From contig NC_077230.1 in NCBI RefSeq assembly GCF_027887165.1, positions 344,873,850 to 344,937,849 of the forward strand: 64,000 nt of DNA, written 5' to 3'. The stretch is from Monodelphis domestica. Its lineage: Eukaryota > Chordata > Mammalia > Didelphimorphia > Didelphidae. Of the stretch, positions 21,157 to 31,579 are shown in pieces. The position numbers and the translations under genes were made by a program. Under the pieces are notes generated by a model, which made no database searches, was not told the DNA's origin, and saw nothing but the letters and a program-made list of their open reading frames with translations. Each line of letters starts with the position of its first letter. The stretch's first letter is position 1.

Positions 21157-22810
21157 TCCTGGTATGTATACTAACTAGTCATAGTGAATAACCATCTTAA
21201 TGACTTGCTGGAATCTTTTTGCTAATATCCTATTTAAGATTTTTGAATCTATATTGATTAAGGAGATTGGTCTATAGTTTTCTTTCTCTGTTTTTGTCCT
21301 GCTTGGCTTTAGAATCAGTACCATAGTTGTATTGTAAAAGGAATTTTGTAGAACTCCTTCTTTTCTTATTCTGTCAAATAGTTAGTATAATATTGAGATT
21401 AGTTGTTCTTTGAATGTTTAATAGAATTCATTTGTGAATCCATCTGGACCTGGGGAATTTTTCTTAGGGAGTTCTTTGATGGCTTGTTCAATTTCTTTTT
21501 CTGATATGTGTTTTTTTTAGGTATTTTATTTCTTCCTCTTTTAGTCTAGGCAATTTATATTTTTGTAAATATTCATCCATATCACATAGATTGCCATATT
21601 TGTTGCCATATAATTGAGCATAATAGTTTTTAATAATTGCCTTAATTTCCTCTTCATTAGAGGTGAGGTTTCCCTTTTCATCATGGATACTATCAATTTG
21701 GTTTTCTTCTTTCCTTTTTTTAATTAGATAGACTAGTACTTTGTCTATTTTATTTGTTTTTTTCAAAGTACCAGCTTCTAGTCTTATTTATTAAATCAAT
21801 AGTTCTTTGATTTTTAGGATCTCTAATTTAGTCTTCATCTAAGGATTTTTAATTTGTTCACTTTCTAGTTTTTTAATCTGTATGCCTAATTCATTGACCT
21901 TTGCCCTCTCTAGTTTGTTAATATATGAAATCAAGGATATAAATTTCCCCCTGAGTACTATTTTGGCTACATCCCATAGGTTTTGAAAGGATGTCTCATC
22001 ATAGTCATTTTCTTCAATGAAATTATTAATTGTTTCTATGATTTGTTCTTTAAACGATTTTGGAGAATCATAATGTTTAATTTTCAATTAATTTTTTATT
22101 TGTCTCTCCATGTTCCCTTACTAATTATTATTTTCATTGCATTGTGATCTGAGAAAGTTGCATTTATTATTTCTGCTCTTTAGCACTTGTTTGCAATGTT
22201 TTTATGCCCTAATACATGGTCAATTTTTGTGAATGTGCTACTGAAAAGAAGGTATATATCTTTTTGTCCCTATTTATTTTTTTCCACATATCTACTGACT
22301 CTAATTTTTCTAAGATTTCATTCACTTCTCTTACTTCTTTATTATTTATTTTTTGGTTTGATTTATCTAGTTCTGATAGAGGAAGGTTTAGGTCTCCCAC
22401 TAGTATAGTTTTTCTATCTATTTTATCCTTGAGCTTTACTAGTTTCTCCTTTAGAAGATACTATGCCATTTGGTGCATACATATTGAGTACTGATATTTC
22501 CTCATTGTCTATACTGCCTTTTATCAACATGTAATTACCTTCCCTGTCTCTTTTGACTAGATGTATTTTTACTTTGGCTTTTTCAGATATCATGATTGTG
22601 ACTCCTGCCTTCTTTTTATCAGTTGATGCCCAATAGATTTGGCTCCATCCTCTTACTTTCACCCTATGCATATCTACCTTCCTCATGTGTGTTTCTTGTA
22701 GACAACATATAGTAGGGTTTTGGATTCTAATCCACTCTGCTATTCATTTGCATTTTATGGGTGAGTTAATTCCATTCACATTCAGAGTTATGATTACCAG
22801 CTATGTATTT
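21157..22810 (-). pseudogene. L1 ORF2 endonuclease to RT linker, antisense, broken
   Basis: Upstream half of ORF2 in pieces: 22423-22686 (endonuclease middle, with the ADKKKAGVTIMIS-like and MYAPNG blocks), 22209-22400 (MGDLNLPLSELDKSNQK with the GD pair kept), 21839-22087 (SFKEQIIETINNFIEENDYDE-type linker) and 21488-21766 (early RT). Stops and indels separate them. The ORF2 start lies near 22815 by comparison with 49528. Confidence 0.85.
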
Positions 22811-23147
22811 CCCAGCATTTTGATTTCTACTCCTAGTCCTAGTCCTGCCTTTTCTTCTTTCACAGTTTCCTTCTACACCAGTGTTTTGTTTTTAATCAGT
22901 CCCCCTAATTCCCATGCTTATTTTATTTCCCTTTCTACCCCCTCCTTTCTTATTCCCCCCCCTTATTTTCTTTACAGTCTTTTTAAACAACCTCCACCCT
23001 CTCCCTCCCTTGTACTGTTTCCCTCTCCACCAGTCGGGTTTGTTACTCTTCCACTACCCTATAAGGCGTGAATCTATTCTCTGCCCCAGTGGATTGGGTT
23101 GTTCTTCCTTCTTTGGGTCAATTTCAATGCATGTAAGAGCTGAGTAT
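22811..23147 (-). other. L1 inter-ORF region, first part
   Basis: Pyrimidine-rich plus strand (CCCCCTCCTTTC, CCCCCCCCTTATT) is the reverse of the purine-rich inter-ORF region seen at 49.26-49.52 kb. It ends at the GTAT TSD of the solo LTR. Frames here are artefacts of low complexity. Confidence 0.7.
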
Positions 23148-23865
23148 TGTAAACCTTAAAATTTCTTAGACTTATGAATGTTGGAAATTTCACCATTGGA
23201 AAATTTCATACTTGGAAAAAATTTCCTACTGATAGTAAGAACTCTATTGGAATGTGAACCCCTTGGCATGGGAGGATCCTTCTCCTCCCTACTTGGGACT
23301 GCTTTAGGACAGAAACCTTTTGCTGAACAATGGAAAAGGCTTTGACCTATGCTTAAGCATAGAACAGGAAGTTCTTTGAGTCATGATTGATTTTAGAACT
23401 GATACAATAGAGATACTTGGAATGACAGAACCAGGTCTTGAAAAATACTATTTCCACCCTACTTCGAGTAACAGGATTTAGGAAGGGCTGCAGCAAAGGA
23501 TCAAGATTTAATTATTTGAGAATATGACCTTCAACAGACATGTGCAAAGCCACAGACCTCTGAGCTGTCCTGGGTTAAACTAGAACCACCATTGGCACAG
23601 GGGAGACATTGACAGTGATTGGTAGATGTGAGAACTGAGGGGAGGGAACTTAGATGGTTTCCTTAAAGATAGCGGGGTCTGAGGAGAGAAGGAGGAGGTT
23701 TTGCTCTGAGCAAGGTGGCTCTGAAGGAGGTTCGAGAGGTTTTGCTCTGAGAGGTTGTTCTCTGAGAAGCTTGCTCTGAAGGAGGCTGGAGGTGGAGGCC
23801 CCTGAGACTGTTTCTCCATTTTGGTCACGTGAGTGATAGGGACTGATCTCTTTTCTTTGCCTCAG

Positions 23866-23873
23866 CTATATAA
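23866..23873 (+). promoter_or_regulatory. TATA box of the solo LTR
   Basis: CTATATAAG, followed by GGGCTTGGGCC, sits about 720 bases into the LTR, where the U3 promoter is expected. Confidence 0.75.
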
Positions 23874-23924
23874 GGGCTTGGGCCTTTGGCCCAGCCTAAA
23901 CAGAGGGGGTATTTAAGCCCTATT

Positions 23925-23969
23925 CCCTTCTCTCCCTCTCCCTCTCCCTCTCCCTCCCTCCCTCCCTCC

Positions 23970-24054
<85 letters not shown>

Positions 24055-24068
24055 CCTCTCTGTCTCTG

Positions 24069-24147
<79 letters not shown>
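23925..24147. repeat. (TC)n tract in the LTR
   Basis: Mostly CT dinucleotides with CCCT and GTCTCT interruptions. It lies between TATA box and poly(A) signal, so it would be in the transcribed R region. Ser/Leu- or Arg/Glu-only frames across it are not genes. Confidence 0.95.
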
Positions 24148-24148
<1 letters not shown>

Positions 24149-24172
24149 ATACCTTTCTTCCTCCTGTTTGTA

Positions 24173-24178
24173 ATTAAA
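24173..24178 (+). terminator. Poly(A) signal of the solo LTR
   Basis: ATTAAA (in TAATTAAAAACTCC), about 300 bases after the TATA box, is followed by a TTGACTGTTGACTTGAG-type U5 start. Confidence 0.6.
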
Positions 24179-24298
24179 AACTCCATAAAAGGTTGACTGT
24201 TGACTTGAGTTTTCATTTAGGAATTACATAGCTGAATTCCTTGGCAACATTAAATTAATATATATCAGTCTTTTAAAGTGATTTCCTTGTCACAGTAT

Positions 24299-24640
24299 TT
24301 CCTATCTCCAATCTCTTTACTCTTACAGTGTATTGATGTCCTCCCCCCTCCTGCCATGTGCTTCTTTGTGACATATAAGGTTACCCCCTTCAGTTTCTTT
24401 TCCCATTTCTTTTAGTATTAACCTCTTTTAAGCTCTATTTGTACATATATACACACACATATATATGCCTGGGTGATAATATCAATTTTTAAGAATTACA
24501 AATGACCTCTTTTCTTATAGGGATACATATCATTTTAACTTAATGGGTCTCTTAAAAATGTTTTTTTTTGTTTGTTTGTTTGTTTTTCTTTTTCTCTATT
24601 TTTTAATTACCTTTTGATGATTCTCTTGAGTTCTGTGCTT
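24299..24640 (-). other. L1 inter-ORF region, second part
   Basis: Continuation of the L1 after the LTR, with a TATATACACACACATATATA simple repeat near 24448 and a T/G-rich run near 24560. Confidence 0.65.
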
Positions 24641-25720
24641 GGGCTTCAAATTTTCTGTTCAGGTCTGGTCTTTTCTTTACAAATGCTTGGAATTCTTCTT
24701 TTGTTAAATGACCATACTTTCCCCTGTAGGAATATAGTCAGTTTTGCTGGGTAGTTGATTCTTGGTTGTAGACCTAGTTCCCTTGCTTTCTGGAATATCA
24801 TATTCCATGTCTTTTGGTCCTTCAATGTAGATGCAGCCAGATCCTGCATTATCCTCACTGTGGTTCCGTGGTATCTGAATGACTTCTTCTTGGCAGCTTG
24901 TAATATCTTTTCTTTGGTCTGATATTTCTTGAATTTGGCTATAACATTCCTGGGTATGGTCAGTTGGGGATTAAGTACAGGAGGTGATCTGTGGACTCTT
25001 TCAATCTCTACTTTTCCCTCTTGTTCTAGAATATTGGGGAAGTTTTCTTGGATAATTTCATGTCATGGTCTTCTGGTAGACCAATGATTCTTAAGTTGTC
25101 TCTCCTGGAACAATTTTTCTAAATCTTTCCATTTTGTGAATGAGATGCTTCATATATTCCTCAATTTTTTCATTCTTTTGATTTTGTTTTATAATATCCT
25201 GCTGCTTTATGAAGTCACTTGATTCTGGTTGTATTATGGTTTTTAAAGACTGGATTTGATCCCTGGCTTTTTGGTCATCCTCCTTCTGGTGTTATTTTCT
25301 TTGGAGGTCATCTTTCATCTCTTTACCTCATCTTTCATCTTCTTTGCCTCATCTTTCATCTCCTTTGCTTCATTTTCAAGCTGGTTGATTTTGGCATTCA
25401 AGACACTGTTTTCTCATTTTAGTTCACATGCCTCTGTTTCCATATGACTTATCTTAGTTTTTAAGTTCTTTTCCCAATTGTCTTCAGCCTCTCTTAATTG
25501 TGTTTTGAATTGTAATTTGAGTTCTTCCAAAGCCTGTATCCAATTTGCTGGGTTTTCTGTTTTATTGCTTGGTGTGCCCTCCTCCTTCTTTGTTCTATTT
25601 ACTCTTTGTTCATTGCCTGTATAGCAGCTGTCAATTGTAATTTCTGTTTTCTTTTTCTGTTGTTTGCTCATATTTACCCCTTCTTTACTCCCTTCAGTTG
25701 TCTGTGCTCTTGCTCCTCTC
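24641..25720 (-). pseudogene. L1 ORF1, antisense, frameshifted
   Basis: ORF1p is the RNA-binding chaperone of L1. Its N-terminal part is open at 25414-25722 (basic start, ITIDSCYTGNEQR, then a Glu/Lys-rich start of the coiled coil). The coiled-coil region shows a repeated KMKDEAKKMKDE-like unit near 25310-25370. The C-terminal piece 24646-24858 holds DLAASTLKDQKTWNMIFQKA and the ARELGLQPRINYPAKLT motif of the CTD. The middle RRM region has stops. The start at or near 25674 (ATGAGCAAACAACAG on the minus strand) looks like the true one. Confidence 0.85.
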
Positions 25721-26406
25721 ATTTTTATTTTGGTTTTGGGCTTTTCTGTCAGTCTTCCTTCTTAGCAATTTGTCAGCAAATTTCTCAGTGCAGTCTGTGG
25801 GGGAGGGGTATTGGAACTTTTGCTTCCCTGCCTTCTGGAAGCTTTGAATGGATTAAAGTCCAGATGTGTGTAGGGGAGGTGTGTTGGAGCTTGAGCTTCC
25901 CTGTCCTCTGAAGACTTTTGATGTGATTAAGTCCAGTTGGGTTGGGCTGGATGCGTCTTGAGGTCAAAACCTCCTGGAAGGTGGGAGCAATATGGAGGTT
26001 CTCCTCTGCTGCAACTAGGCTGCTCACTCTGCGCTCCTTCTCTAACTCCTTCCCCACCACCTGTGTTCAATGCTCTGAGTTTGGCACAGCATTGCCCAGA
26101 AGGTACTCTCTCCATACCAGTGCCTTTACCTGCCCAGATGTTCCAGCTGCTGCTGAAAGCTTAGCACTCTAGTTGGGGAGGGGTCCTGGGACCTTTCTTC
26201 TCCCTTCCTCTTAAACTTGAGTGTTCTCAAATTCCAGCTTTTGGGGGGGGTAACTTTTCAGTTGATTTCAGCAGGAGTGTTCTTTGGCTCTGTCTTGTTA
26301 CATTTGATTTTCAGTCCCCTAGGAGCATTTAGTTTGTAATTGGTAAGGAAGAGTTTTCAGAGATTTGAACTTTCTCTGCCTCTATGCTGCTATCTTGACT
26401 CCGCCT
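25721..26406 (-). promoter_or_regulatory. L1 5' UTR (antisense)
   Basis: About 690 bases upstream of ORF1, starting GGCGGAGTCAAGATAGCAGC as marsupial L1s of this type do. It is more GC-rich than the body and should carry the internal promoter; I cannot point to individual sites. Short frames on either strand are incidental. Confidence 0.75.
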
Positions 26407-26510
26407 CTACTATAAATATTTTTAACATATTGATCCTTTTCCTTTTTCTTTGATCTCCTTGGAAGACAGGCCTAGTAGTGATATTGTTGTGTCAAAGGAT
26501 TTGCTATATG
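26407..26510 (-). mobile_element. Older L1, right part after the nested insertion
   Basis: CTACTATAAATATTTTTAACATATTGATCC, then TTTCTTTGATCTCCTTGG and GTAGTGATATTGTTG, the reversed ORF2 tail that follows the text ending at 18642. Confidence 0.8.
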
Positions 26511-26735
26511 CCATGTACTGTTATAATCATCAGGGACACTAAGACAAAAAGAAAACACTTTCTGCCCTCAGGGAGCTTCTATTCTGTCAGGGTAGAAAGC
26601 ATATACATAAGCAAGTATTAAAGAAATATAAATAAGATATATTTGATGAGAGCTAGCAGCTGGGAAGGGGAAGGAGGGAAGTCCAGGAAAGATTTGGTCA
26701 TATTAGGTCTCTCATCGGGTATCATGCAGTTCTGG
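26511..26735 (-). mobile_element. L2 LINE fragment, antisense
   Basis: ATGCCATGTACTGTTATAATCATCAGGGACACTAAGAC, then CTGCCCTCAGGGAGCTTCTATTCTGTC and GGGAAGTCCAGGAAAGATTTGG-type text. Confidence 0.7.
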
Positions 26736-26739
26736 GAAT

Positions 26740-27885
26740 GAGAACTGGTTGAAATACTAGATCCTAAAATAGTTATTAATGGAACAAGTTGGAGTAAGAA
26801 ATCTAGTGGAATATCCCAGGGATCTGCCCTTAGTGTAGGTTGTTAAACATTTTTATCAATGCTTTGGATGACAGTATATTTATCTTATTTGAAGAGGGTA
26901 AAACCTTTGGAAAAATTGGTTGTCAGGAATGACTTTGATGGATTATGAACCAGAATAGAATGATGGACCAAATATAATTAAGAAAAAGTTGAGATAAATG
27001 TAAATTCTCACTCTTGGGTTAAAAAATCAAGTGCACAACTACAAAATAGGAAAGATATATTTGGGAAAATGTTTATGTAAAAAAGATATGGGGGATTTTG
27101 TTAGTATTTAGTAAAATTCAGTCTCACCATGAATCAACAATGCAACACAGCACTGTTGGGATTTGGGGCTGCATTTAAAGAAGTGTAGTATGTTGACCAC
27201 TTAAGATGAAAATACCACTGTTCTCTGTGTGGAGTATTGTTTCAGTTCTGACAAGCAAGGACACTTCCAGAAAATACTATCATACCATAAGAAATGATGA
27301 GCAAGATAATTTCTATTAAAAAAAAACCCTGGGAAGACTTAAATGAACTGATGCAAAGTGAAGTGAGCAGAACCAGAACACTGTACACAGTAATAACAAT
27401 ATTTTTGAATGAACAATTGTGAATGACATGGTTATTCTAAGCAATGCAATGATCCAAGACAATCCTAGACACAAATGGAATCTGAATGCAGACTAAAACA
27501 TGACATATTCCACTCTCTTTCTTAATTTTTCCCTTTTTTATTTGTGATCTTTTCCACAAAATGACTTAAATGGAAAAATGTTTTATATGATCACACATGT
27601 AAAATCTATATCAGATTGCTTGCCATCTCAAGAATAGGGGGCTGAGAGGAAGTGAAGAAGGGAGAGTGGGAAGGAAGGAGAGAATTTGGAACTCAGAATT
27701 TAAAAAATAATAATGTTAAAATTTGTTTTGCATGTAATTAGGGAAAATAAAATATTATTATTTAAAAAAAAACACATCCAGAGTACAAGTAGAGGTATTG
27801 GGATATTTTCATTTGGCAAAAGAAAGACAGGAGGGATATAATAAATATCTTCAAGTACTAGAGGCAGAGGGACAAGTCAGAGCAA
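26740..27885 (+). mobile_element. L3/CR1 LINE, split by an old L1
   Basis: Decayed sense L3: 'GGAATATCCCAGGGATCTGCCCTT', 'TTTTTATCAATGCTTTGGATGA', 'CACTCTTGGGTTAAAAAATCAA', 'TGAATCAACAATGCAACACAGC', 'GTGGAGTATTGTTTCAGTTCTG'. It resumes after the L1 with ATCCAGAGTACAAGTAGAGG and TCTTCAAGTACTAGAGG. The block order matches the family. Confidence 0.8.
27261..27782 (+). mobile_element. Older L1 3' end with 11-bp TSD
   Basis: The insertion 27272-27771 carries older-L1 3' text (AATGATGAGCAAGATAATT, GAAGTGAGCAGAACCAG, TGTTTTATATGATCACACATG) and an A-rich end. ACACTTCCAGA (27261-27271) and ACACATCCAGA (27772-27782) differ at one base. Confidence 0.85.
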
Positions 27886-28000
27886 TAAGTCATTTTATGG
27901 CAAGCTCTGGGGTAAGCTTAGGGATATAAAGACAAAAAGCAAAACATTCTCTGCCCTTAAAAAGCTCACATTCTAATGGAAGGCCTCAATCTTTTCTCCC
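27886..28000 (-). mobile_element. L2 fragment, antisense
   Basis: GGCAAGCTCTGGGGTAAGCTTAGGGATATAAAGAC and CTGCCCTTAAAAAGCTCACATTCTAATGGA are reversed L2 3' text. Confidence 0.7.
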
Positions 28001-28025
28001 CTTGCCCTCTCCAATCCTGCCATAG

Positions 28026-28278
28026 TTAAACCTTCTGGAAGATTTGTATTATCAGTATCTGAATTATATGCCCAGAAGAGCAGTGTCTGGCAGCAAAGTC
28101 TGCATCAAAGCTGAAAGTAAACTTGACACACTGAGGAAATATAGCTTCAGGACTCTATTGAGGAAACCAGAAGAAAGCTGTATTATATCTAAAGGAAACT
28201 TTGTGAAGATTCTACAAATGGGGAACAAAGAAAGGATTCCCAATAATTATGAGATTACACCTTTCCTACATGAGTTAG
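28026..28278 (+). CDS. Exon-like open reading frame of unknown origin
   Basis: I do not recognise this protein. The open frame begins directly after a strong acceptor-like sequence: a pyrimidine tract from about 27990 (CTTTTCTCCCCTTGCCCTCTCC) ending CCATAG at 28025. It stays open for 84 codons and meets TTAG|GTAAGC at 28278/28279, a good donor. Translated blocks include YYQYLNYMPRRAV near the start, KAESKLDTLRKYSF in the middle and NNYEITPFLHEL at the end. Composition is ordinary, with no repeats, membrane segment or domain motif. The exon would be 253 nt, so it would shift phase. No repeat family I know covers it, but the upstream pyrimidine tract adjoins an antisense L2. It could be a lineage-specific or cryptic exon, or chance. 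Confidence 0.25.
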
Positions 28279-28299
28279 GTAAGCTCAAATTAATTTTCC

Positions 28300-28630
28300 T
28301 ATAGATATTATACATATTGTGGAAGTGTATGTTCCAAACATTAGGGTAGAGGTGGGGCTGTAACTATGTTCACCCTATACCATATTGGTAAATACTGCTA
28401 ATGAAATGCTAATTAAATCCAGCTAGCTAATTGATGTCAACTGAAAATTATTTGGGGAAATACATAGGTAGGGGCTTGTGAAGTTTATTATTAGGAAAAC
28501 TACTTCCCTGAACCCTGAGGGGAGCAGCAGCTATCCAGTCTCTGGGAACAGAGCCTGGCACTGCAAATGGAACTTGCAGTATGAGTCCCAGAGTACATTA
28601 CAGGTATATAAAACAAAGGCAGAAATAAAA
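28300..28630. other. No gene seen
   Basis: Single-copy-looking sequence with no long frame or nameable repeat. Confidence 0.45.
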
Positions 28631-28846
28631 CCTTGGATGGAAATGCACTAGCAGATGGAGGGACCAGGAAAGCCCCCTATTTGATGTGACCCAAGCTAAT
28701 TCTTTAAGAAAATCAGGGATTATAAAAGACAAAGCTATAGGCAGAGAAAATTCCAGGCATGGGGTACAGCCAGTACAAAAGCAAAGAAAAGGTAGAAGGA
28801 GTATGGTATGTAAAGAAGAGAAGGTAGGCTAATACGATTGGACCAT
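28631..28846 (-). mobile_element. L2 LINE, antisense, left part of interrupted copy
   Basis: ATTCCAGGCATGGGGTACAGCC, AAAGCAAAGAAAAGG and AAGGTAGGCTAATACGATTGGACCAT are reversed L2 text; it breaks at CCAT (28843-28846) and continues at 29990. Confidence 0.7.
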
Positions 28847-29989
28847 TGTAAGGATTAAAATAGGGGTTTTTTTTTTTAATATATTTTATTTGATCATTTC
28901 CAAGCATTATTCGTTAAAGACATAGATCATTTTCTTTTCCTCCCCCCCACCCCCCATAGCCGACGCGTAAGTCCACTGGGCATTAGATGTTTTCTTGATT
29001 TGAACCCATTGCTTTGTTGATAGTATTTGCATTAGAGTGTTCATTTAAAGTCTATCCTCTGTCATGTCCCCTCAACCTCTGTATTCAGGCAGTTGCTTTT
29101 TCTCGGTGTTTCCACTCCCATAGTTTATCCTTTGCTTATGAATGGTGTTTAAAATAGGGGTTTTTGACAAAGTAAGAGAGCAGCTTTTAATAACTTAAGT
29201 TTTAATAAGAATATATTAGAGTTGTAATTTAATATTCCTTTAAGATAGAGAAAAGAAAACTTCTAGCAGCTTTTAACAGTTAACAATTTAGTTTAATTAA
29301 AATTGAGATAGCAAAAGAATATAGTAAAATGAATATAGTAAAGGAAGGAAATATAGAAAAGAGGTGGAGAAAGGAATTTTCCTAATGTCTCTACTAGTTA
29401 TCCTATAACTGCCTATATCTGCCTATAACTGCTATCTAAAACTGCCTATCTACCTATAACTGCCTATAACTACTATCTATTAACAACCACCTGACAAAGT
29501 TCCAACCCAATCCAGCCCAATAAAAACCAACCCAATTAATCCAAACCCAATTAGGTCTGTCAACAAAGATCAGCCACCTTCCAAAAAGTTCAAGGAAGGG
29601 AAGAAAACCTAACAGCCCAAACCAAAAGGCAAAAGGCAAAAAAAACCCCTCTAAAGGCTAAAACCAAAAGCCCTCTAAGTAAGCTCAGGCTCGCCTTTAT
29701 ATTCCAGCAACTAAATGCCAATCAACAACTAATAACCAACCAACACCACCAACAACCAACTCATACCCAGCAGCCAATTTTCCCCAACTGACAGCCCTAA
29801 CTGTCAGGATTTGATAGACTGACCAACTCATTCTTGGTCCCTTTTATAACCTCCTCCTACCTCACTTTCTCTATGGTTTCTCCTTCCTATCACTGTGAAC
29901 TGGTTAATCCCTACACATCTCTACGGTAGGAGGACCTCCAGATCCCCTGTTAAATTAAAAAAAGAATAAATAATTTCTTTTTACACCAT
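28843..29989 (-). mobile_element. Solo LTR with CCAT TSD, carrying a nested L1
   Basis: The plus strand runs TGTAAGG (28847) to TTTTTACA (29985), flanked by CCAT at 28843-28846 and 29986-29989 inside an L2. Without the L1 and its duplication the LTR is about 845 bp. I prefer minus orientation because TTATAAAAGGGACC (29840-29853, minus) is a good TATA box and several ATTAAA sites lie toward the other end. An AATAAA at about 29964 leaves plus orientation possible. Repeated CTGCCTATA/ACTGCTATCT units lie near 29405-29485. No internal retroviral sequence is present. Confidence 0.85.
28855..29165 (-). mobile_element. Short L1 3' fragment with 17-bp TSD, nested in LTR
   Basis: The insertion 28872-29148 is a reversed young-L1 3' UTR starting with a T run (CATTTCCAAGCATTATTCG, CATAGCCGACGCGTAAG). 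TTAAAATAGGGGTTTTT is repeated perfectly at 28855-28871 and 29149-29165. Confidence 0.95.
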
Positions 29990-30720
29990 AGAGAACAATG
30001 AGGAGAAATATATATTAGAAGAATGGAGAGGTAAGAAGAGGCAAAGCTATGAAGAGTTTTAAGTTACAAATACAAGAATTTGTATTTGATCCCGACCCCC
30101 TGCCTATGGGGTTCAGGACAGAAGACAGAAAATTTCACTCATGTAAATCATGCCTGAGATGTGAATTAAGTTGGCCTATGAGGAGGATATTGACAAATTG
30201 ACTCAACTAGAGAAAAGGGGTATAGCCAGGGAGAGTCTTGATTATAATACTAAAAACTTTATCTAGGAGTCATTAAGGCTCTTTGGTGAAAGAATTATGT
30301 GATAAGAGAAATGGTATATAATTGAATTCTGGCAATAATCCAGTCTTGGGATGATAGAAAATTGAACTCTATTGGTGAATACTGGTGATCAGAGGCATGA
30401 GGAGGAAATAAAACTGGAAAGGTTGATGAGTAGCATATTATAGAGGTCCTAAAATGCCAAGATAAAGAGTTTGCCCTTCTCCTGGTTAACTACAGAGGTT
30501 TCCTGCATAGGGGAAGGACTTGATTAGAGATAGTCTCTCTGAAGATGTTTCTTGAAGTATAAGCATGATGGATTGGAGGGGAAACCAGAGGCAGGAGGGC
30601 AGATAGGAAGTTATTATGATATTTCAAGTATGAGGTGATAAGTTAGCTATGTGAGATAACCAGAGAGACTGAATTTAAAAATGTTATTGAGATGATAGAT
30701 CTAAAGCTAGGAAACCCAGA
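29990..30720 (-). mobile_element. L2 LINE, antisense, right part
   Basis: AGAATGGAGAGGTAAGAAGAGG, GAAGAGTTTTAAGTTACAAATAC, GAATTTGTATTTGATCCC, 'GGAGGGGAAACCAGAGGCAGGAGG' and 'ATTATGATATTTCAAGTATGAGGTGAT' are ordered antisense L2 blocks, with poorly recognised stretches between 30130 and 30520. Confidence 0.6.
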
Positions 30721-30724
30721 AGCC

Positions 30725-30870
30725 ATTAGTCCAACATTGTCATTTTACAGATAAGGACACTGAGATTCAGAGAAGTTAAATGATTTACCTAAAGTTGAAC
30801 TAATAGTGTCGGAGGCAGAATTTGAACCTGGGTTCACTTAAGTACAGAGTTAATGAGCTTTTTATTGGGA
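30725..30870 (-). mobile_element. MIR SINE, antisense
   Basis: CATTTTACAGATAAGGACACTGAG, AGAAGTTAAATGATTTACC and GAATTTGAACCTGGGTTCAC. Confidence 0.8.
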
Positions 30871-31575
30871 TACACCACTTCTTATAGATCTGATAAGACT
30901 TCATAGCTGATTGGCTCTGGCAGGTGAGAGAGGAAAGAAAACACAGGACTTTGAACCAAAGGGGATCTAGAACATAGAAAGTTTGAATTGGAAAGGTCTT
31001 TAAAGATCATTTAGTTCAGATCTTCATTTTTTTTTGTAAAGGTGGAAACTAAGACCCAGAGAAAGGGAATCACTGACTCAAGATTTTAATAGAAGTGATT
31101 GTCAGAGAAGATGGCCATGTTGTTGTTCAGAATAGTCAAATCTGAAGGACAAATTTGAAAATCTTATTTCAGAGACCAGTAGAAGCGGAGGCGGAGATGT
31201 CTCTAACAACTACCTCTCTACTCTGTCTGAAAACACTTATGTAATGAATAAGCCAATAAATCAGAGCTGAGTCAAGCTAAACCAGCCAGAGCCAAGATTT
31301 AATCAGTGGATCCCAGAAACTCAGAGCTGAAAGAACTCTTAAAGGTCTAATCCAACATGAACCTGAACAGGAATCTACCTCTAATGCACCTTCAATAAGA
31401 AGTCACCCCACCTCTCCTTTGTAGATTTTCAATGAGAAGAAAAACTCCCTTGGGAGTTTTTCCTTTGCTTCAAAATTAAATCAAATCAACTGTTCTGTAA
31501 GTCCCACCTCTTGATTTGTAGTTCCTTCCTTTGTTAAGTAAAATAAATCCAATCTTTTATTCATGTGACTGGTAT
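30871..31575. other. Mixed old repeat traces, no gene
   Basis: MIR-like text at about 30965-31090 (GGAAAGGTCTTTAAAGATCATTTAGTTC, then AACTAAGACCCAGAG). The part 31090-31570 has no frame and no repeat I can name with confidence. Confidence 0.45.
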
Positions 31576-31579
31576 ATTA

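Larger units (their letters stand above)
23144..24298 (+). mobile_element. Solo LTR (1,147 bp) with GTAT TSD
   Basis: TGTAAACC at 23148 to CTTGTCACA at 24294 gives TG..CA ends, with GTAT at 23144-23147 and 24295-24298. The L1 is continuous on both sides. The LTR holds a CTATATAAG TATA box (23866-23873), a long TC tract downstream of it, and ATTAAA at 24173-24178 as a likely poly(A) signal, which sets the plus orientation. No internal retroviral sequence is present, so it is a solo LTR left by recombination. The 4-bp TSD suits an ERV1-type element. Confidence 0.92.
18643..26406 (-). mobile_element. Near full-length L1, antisense, split by a solo LTR
   Basis: The 5' end (26406, reading GGCGGAGTCAAGATAGC) and the 3' A tail (near 18650) are both present, with 5' UTR, ORF1, ORF2 and 3' UTR in order. 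The 7-bp repeat CTACTAT at 18636-18642 and 26407-26413 is the TSD, and the older L1 is continuous across it. Without the LTR insertion it is about 6.6 kb. All ORFs carry stops or shifts, so it is a dead copy. Confidence 0.92.

Noticed and set aside
23886..24216. Ser/Leu and Arg/Glu frames over the LTR TC tract
   Set aside because: Simple-repeat artefacts in a solo LTR.
25785..26172. Frames on both strands in the L1 5' UTR
   Set aside because: Short, overlapping and within untranslated L1 sequence; no domain seen.
29454..29639. Trp/Phe-rich minus frame of 61 codons
   Set aside because: Lies wholly inside the LTR and follows its CCAA-rich composition.
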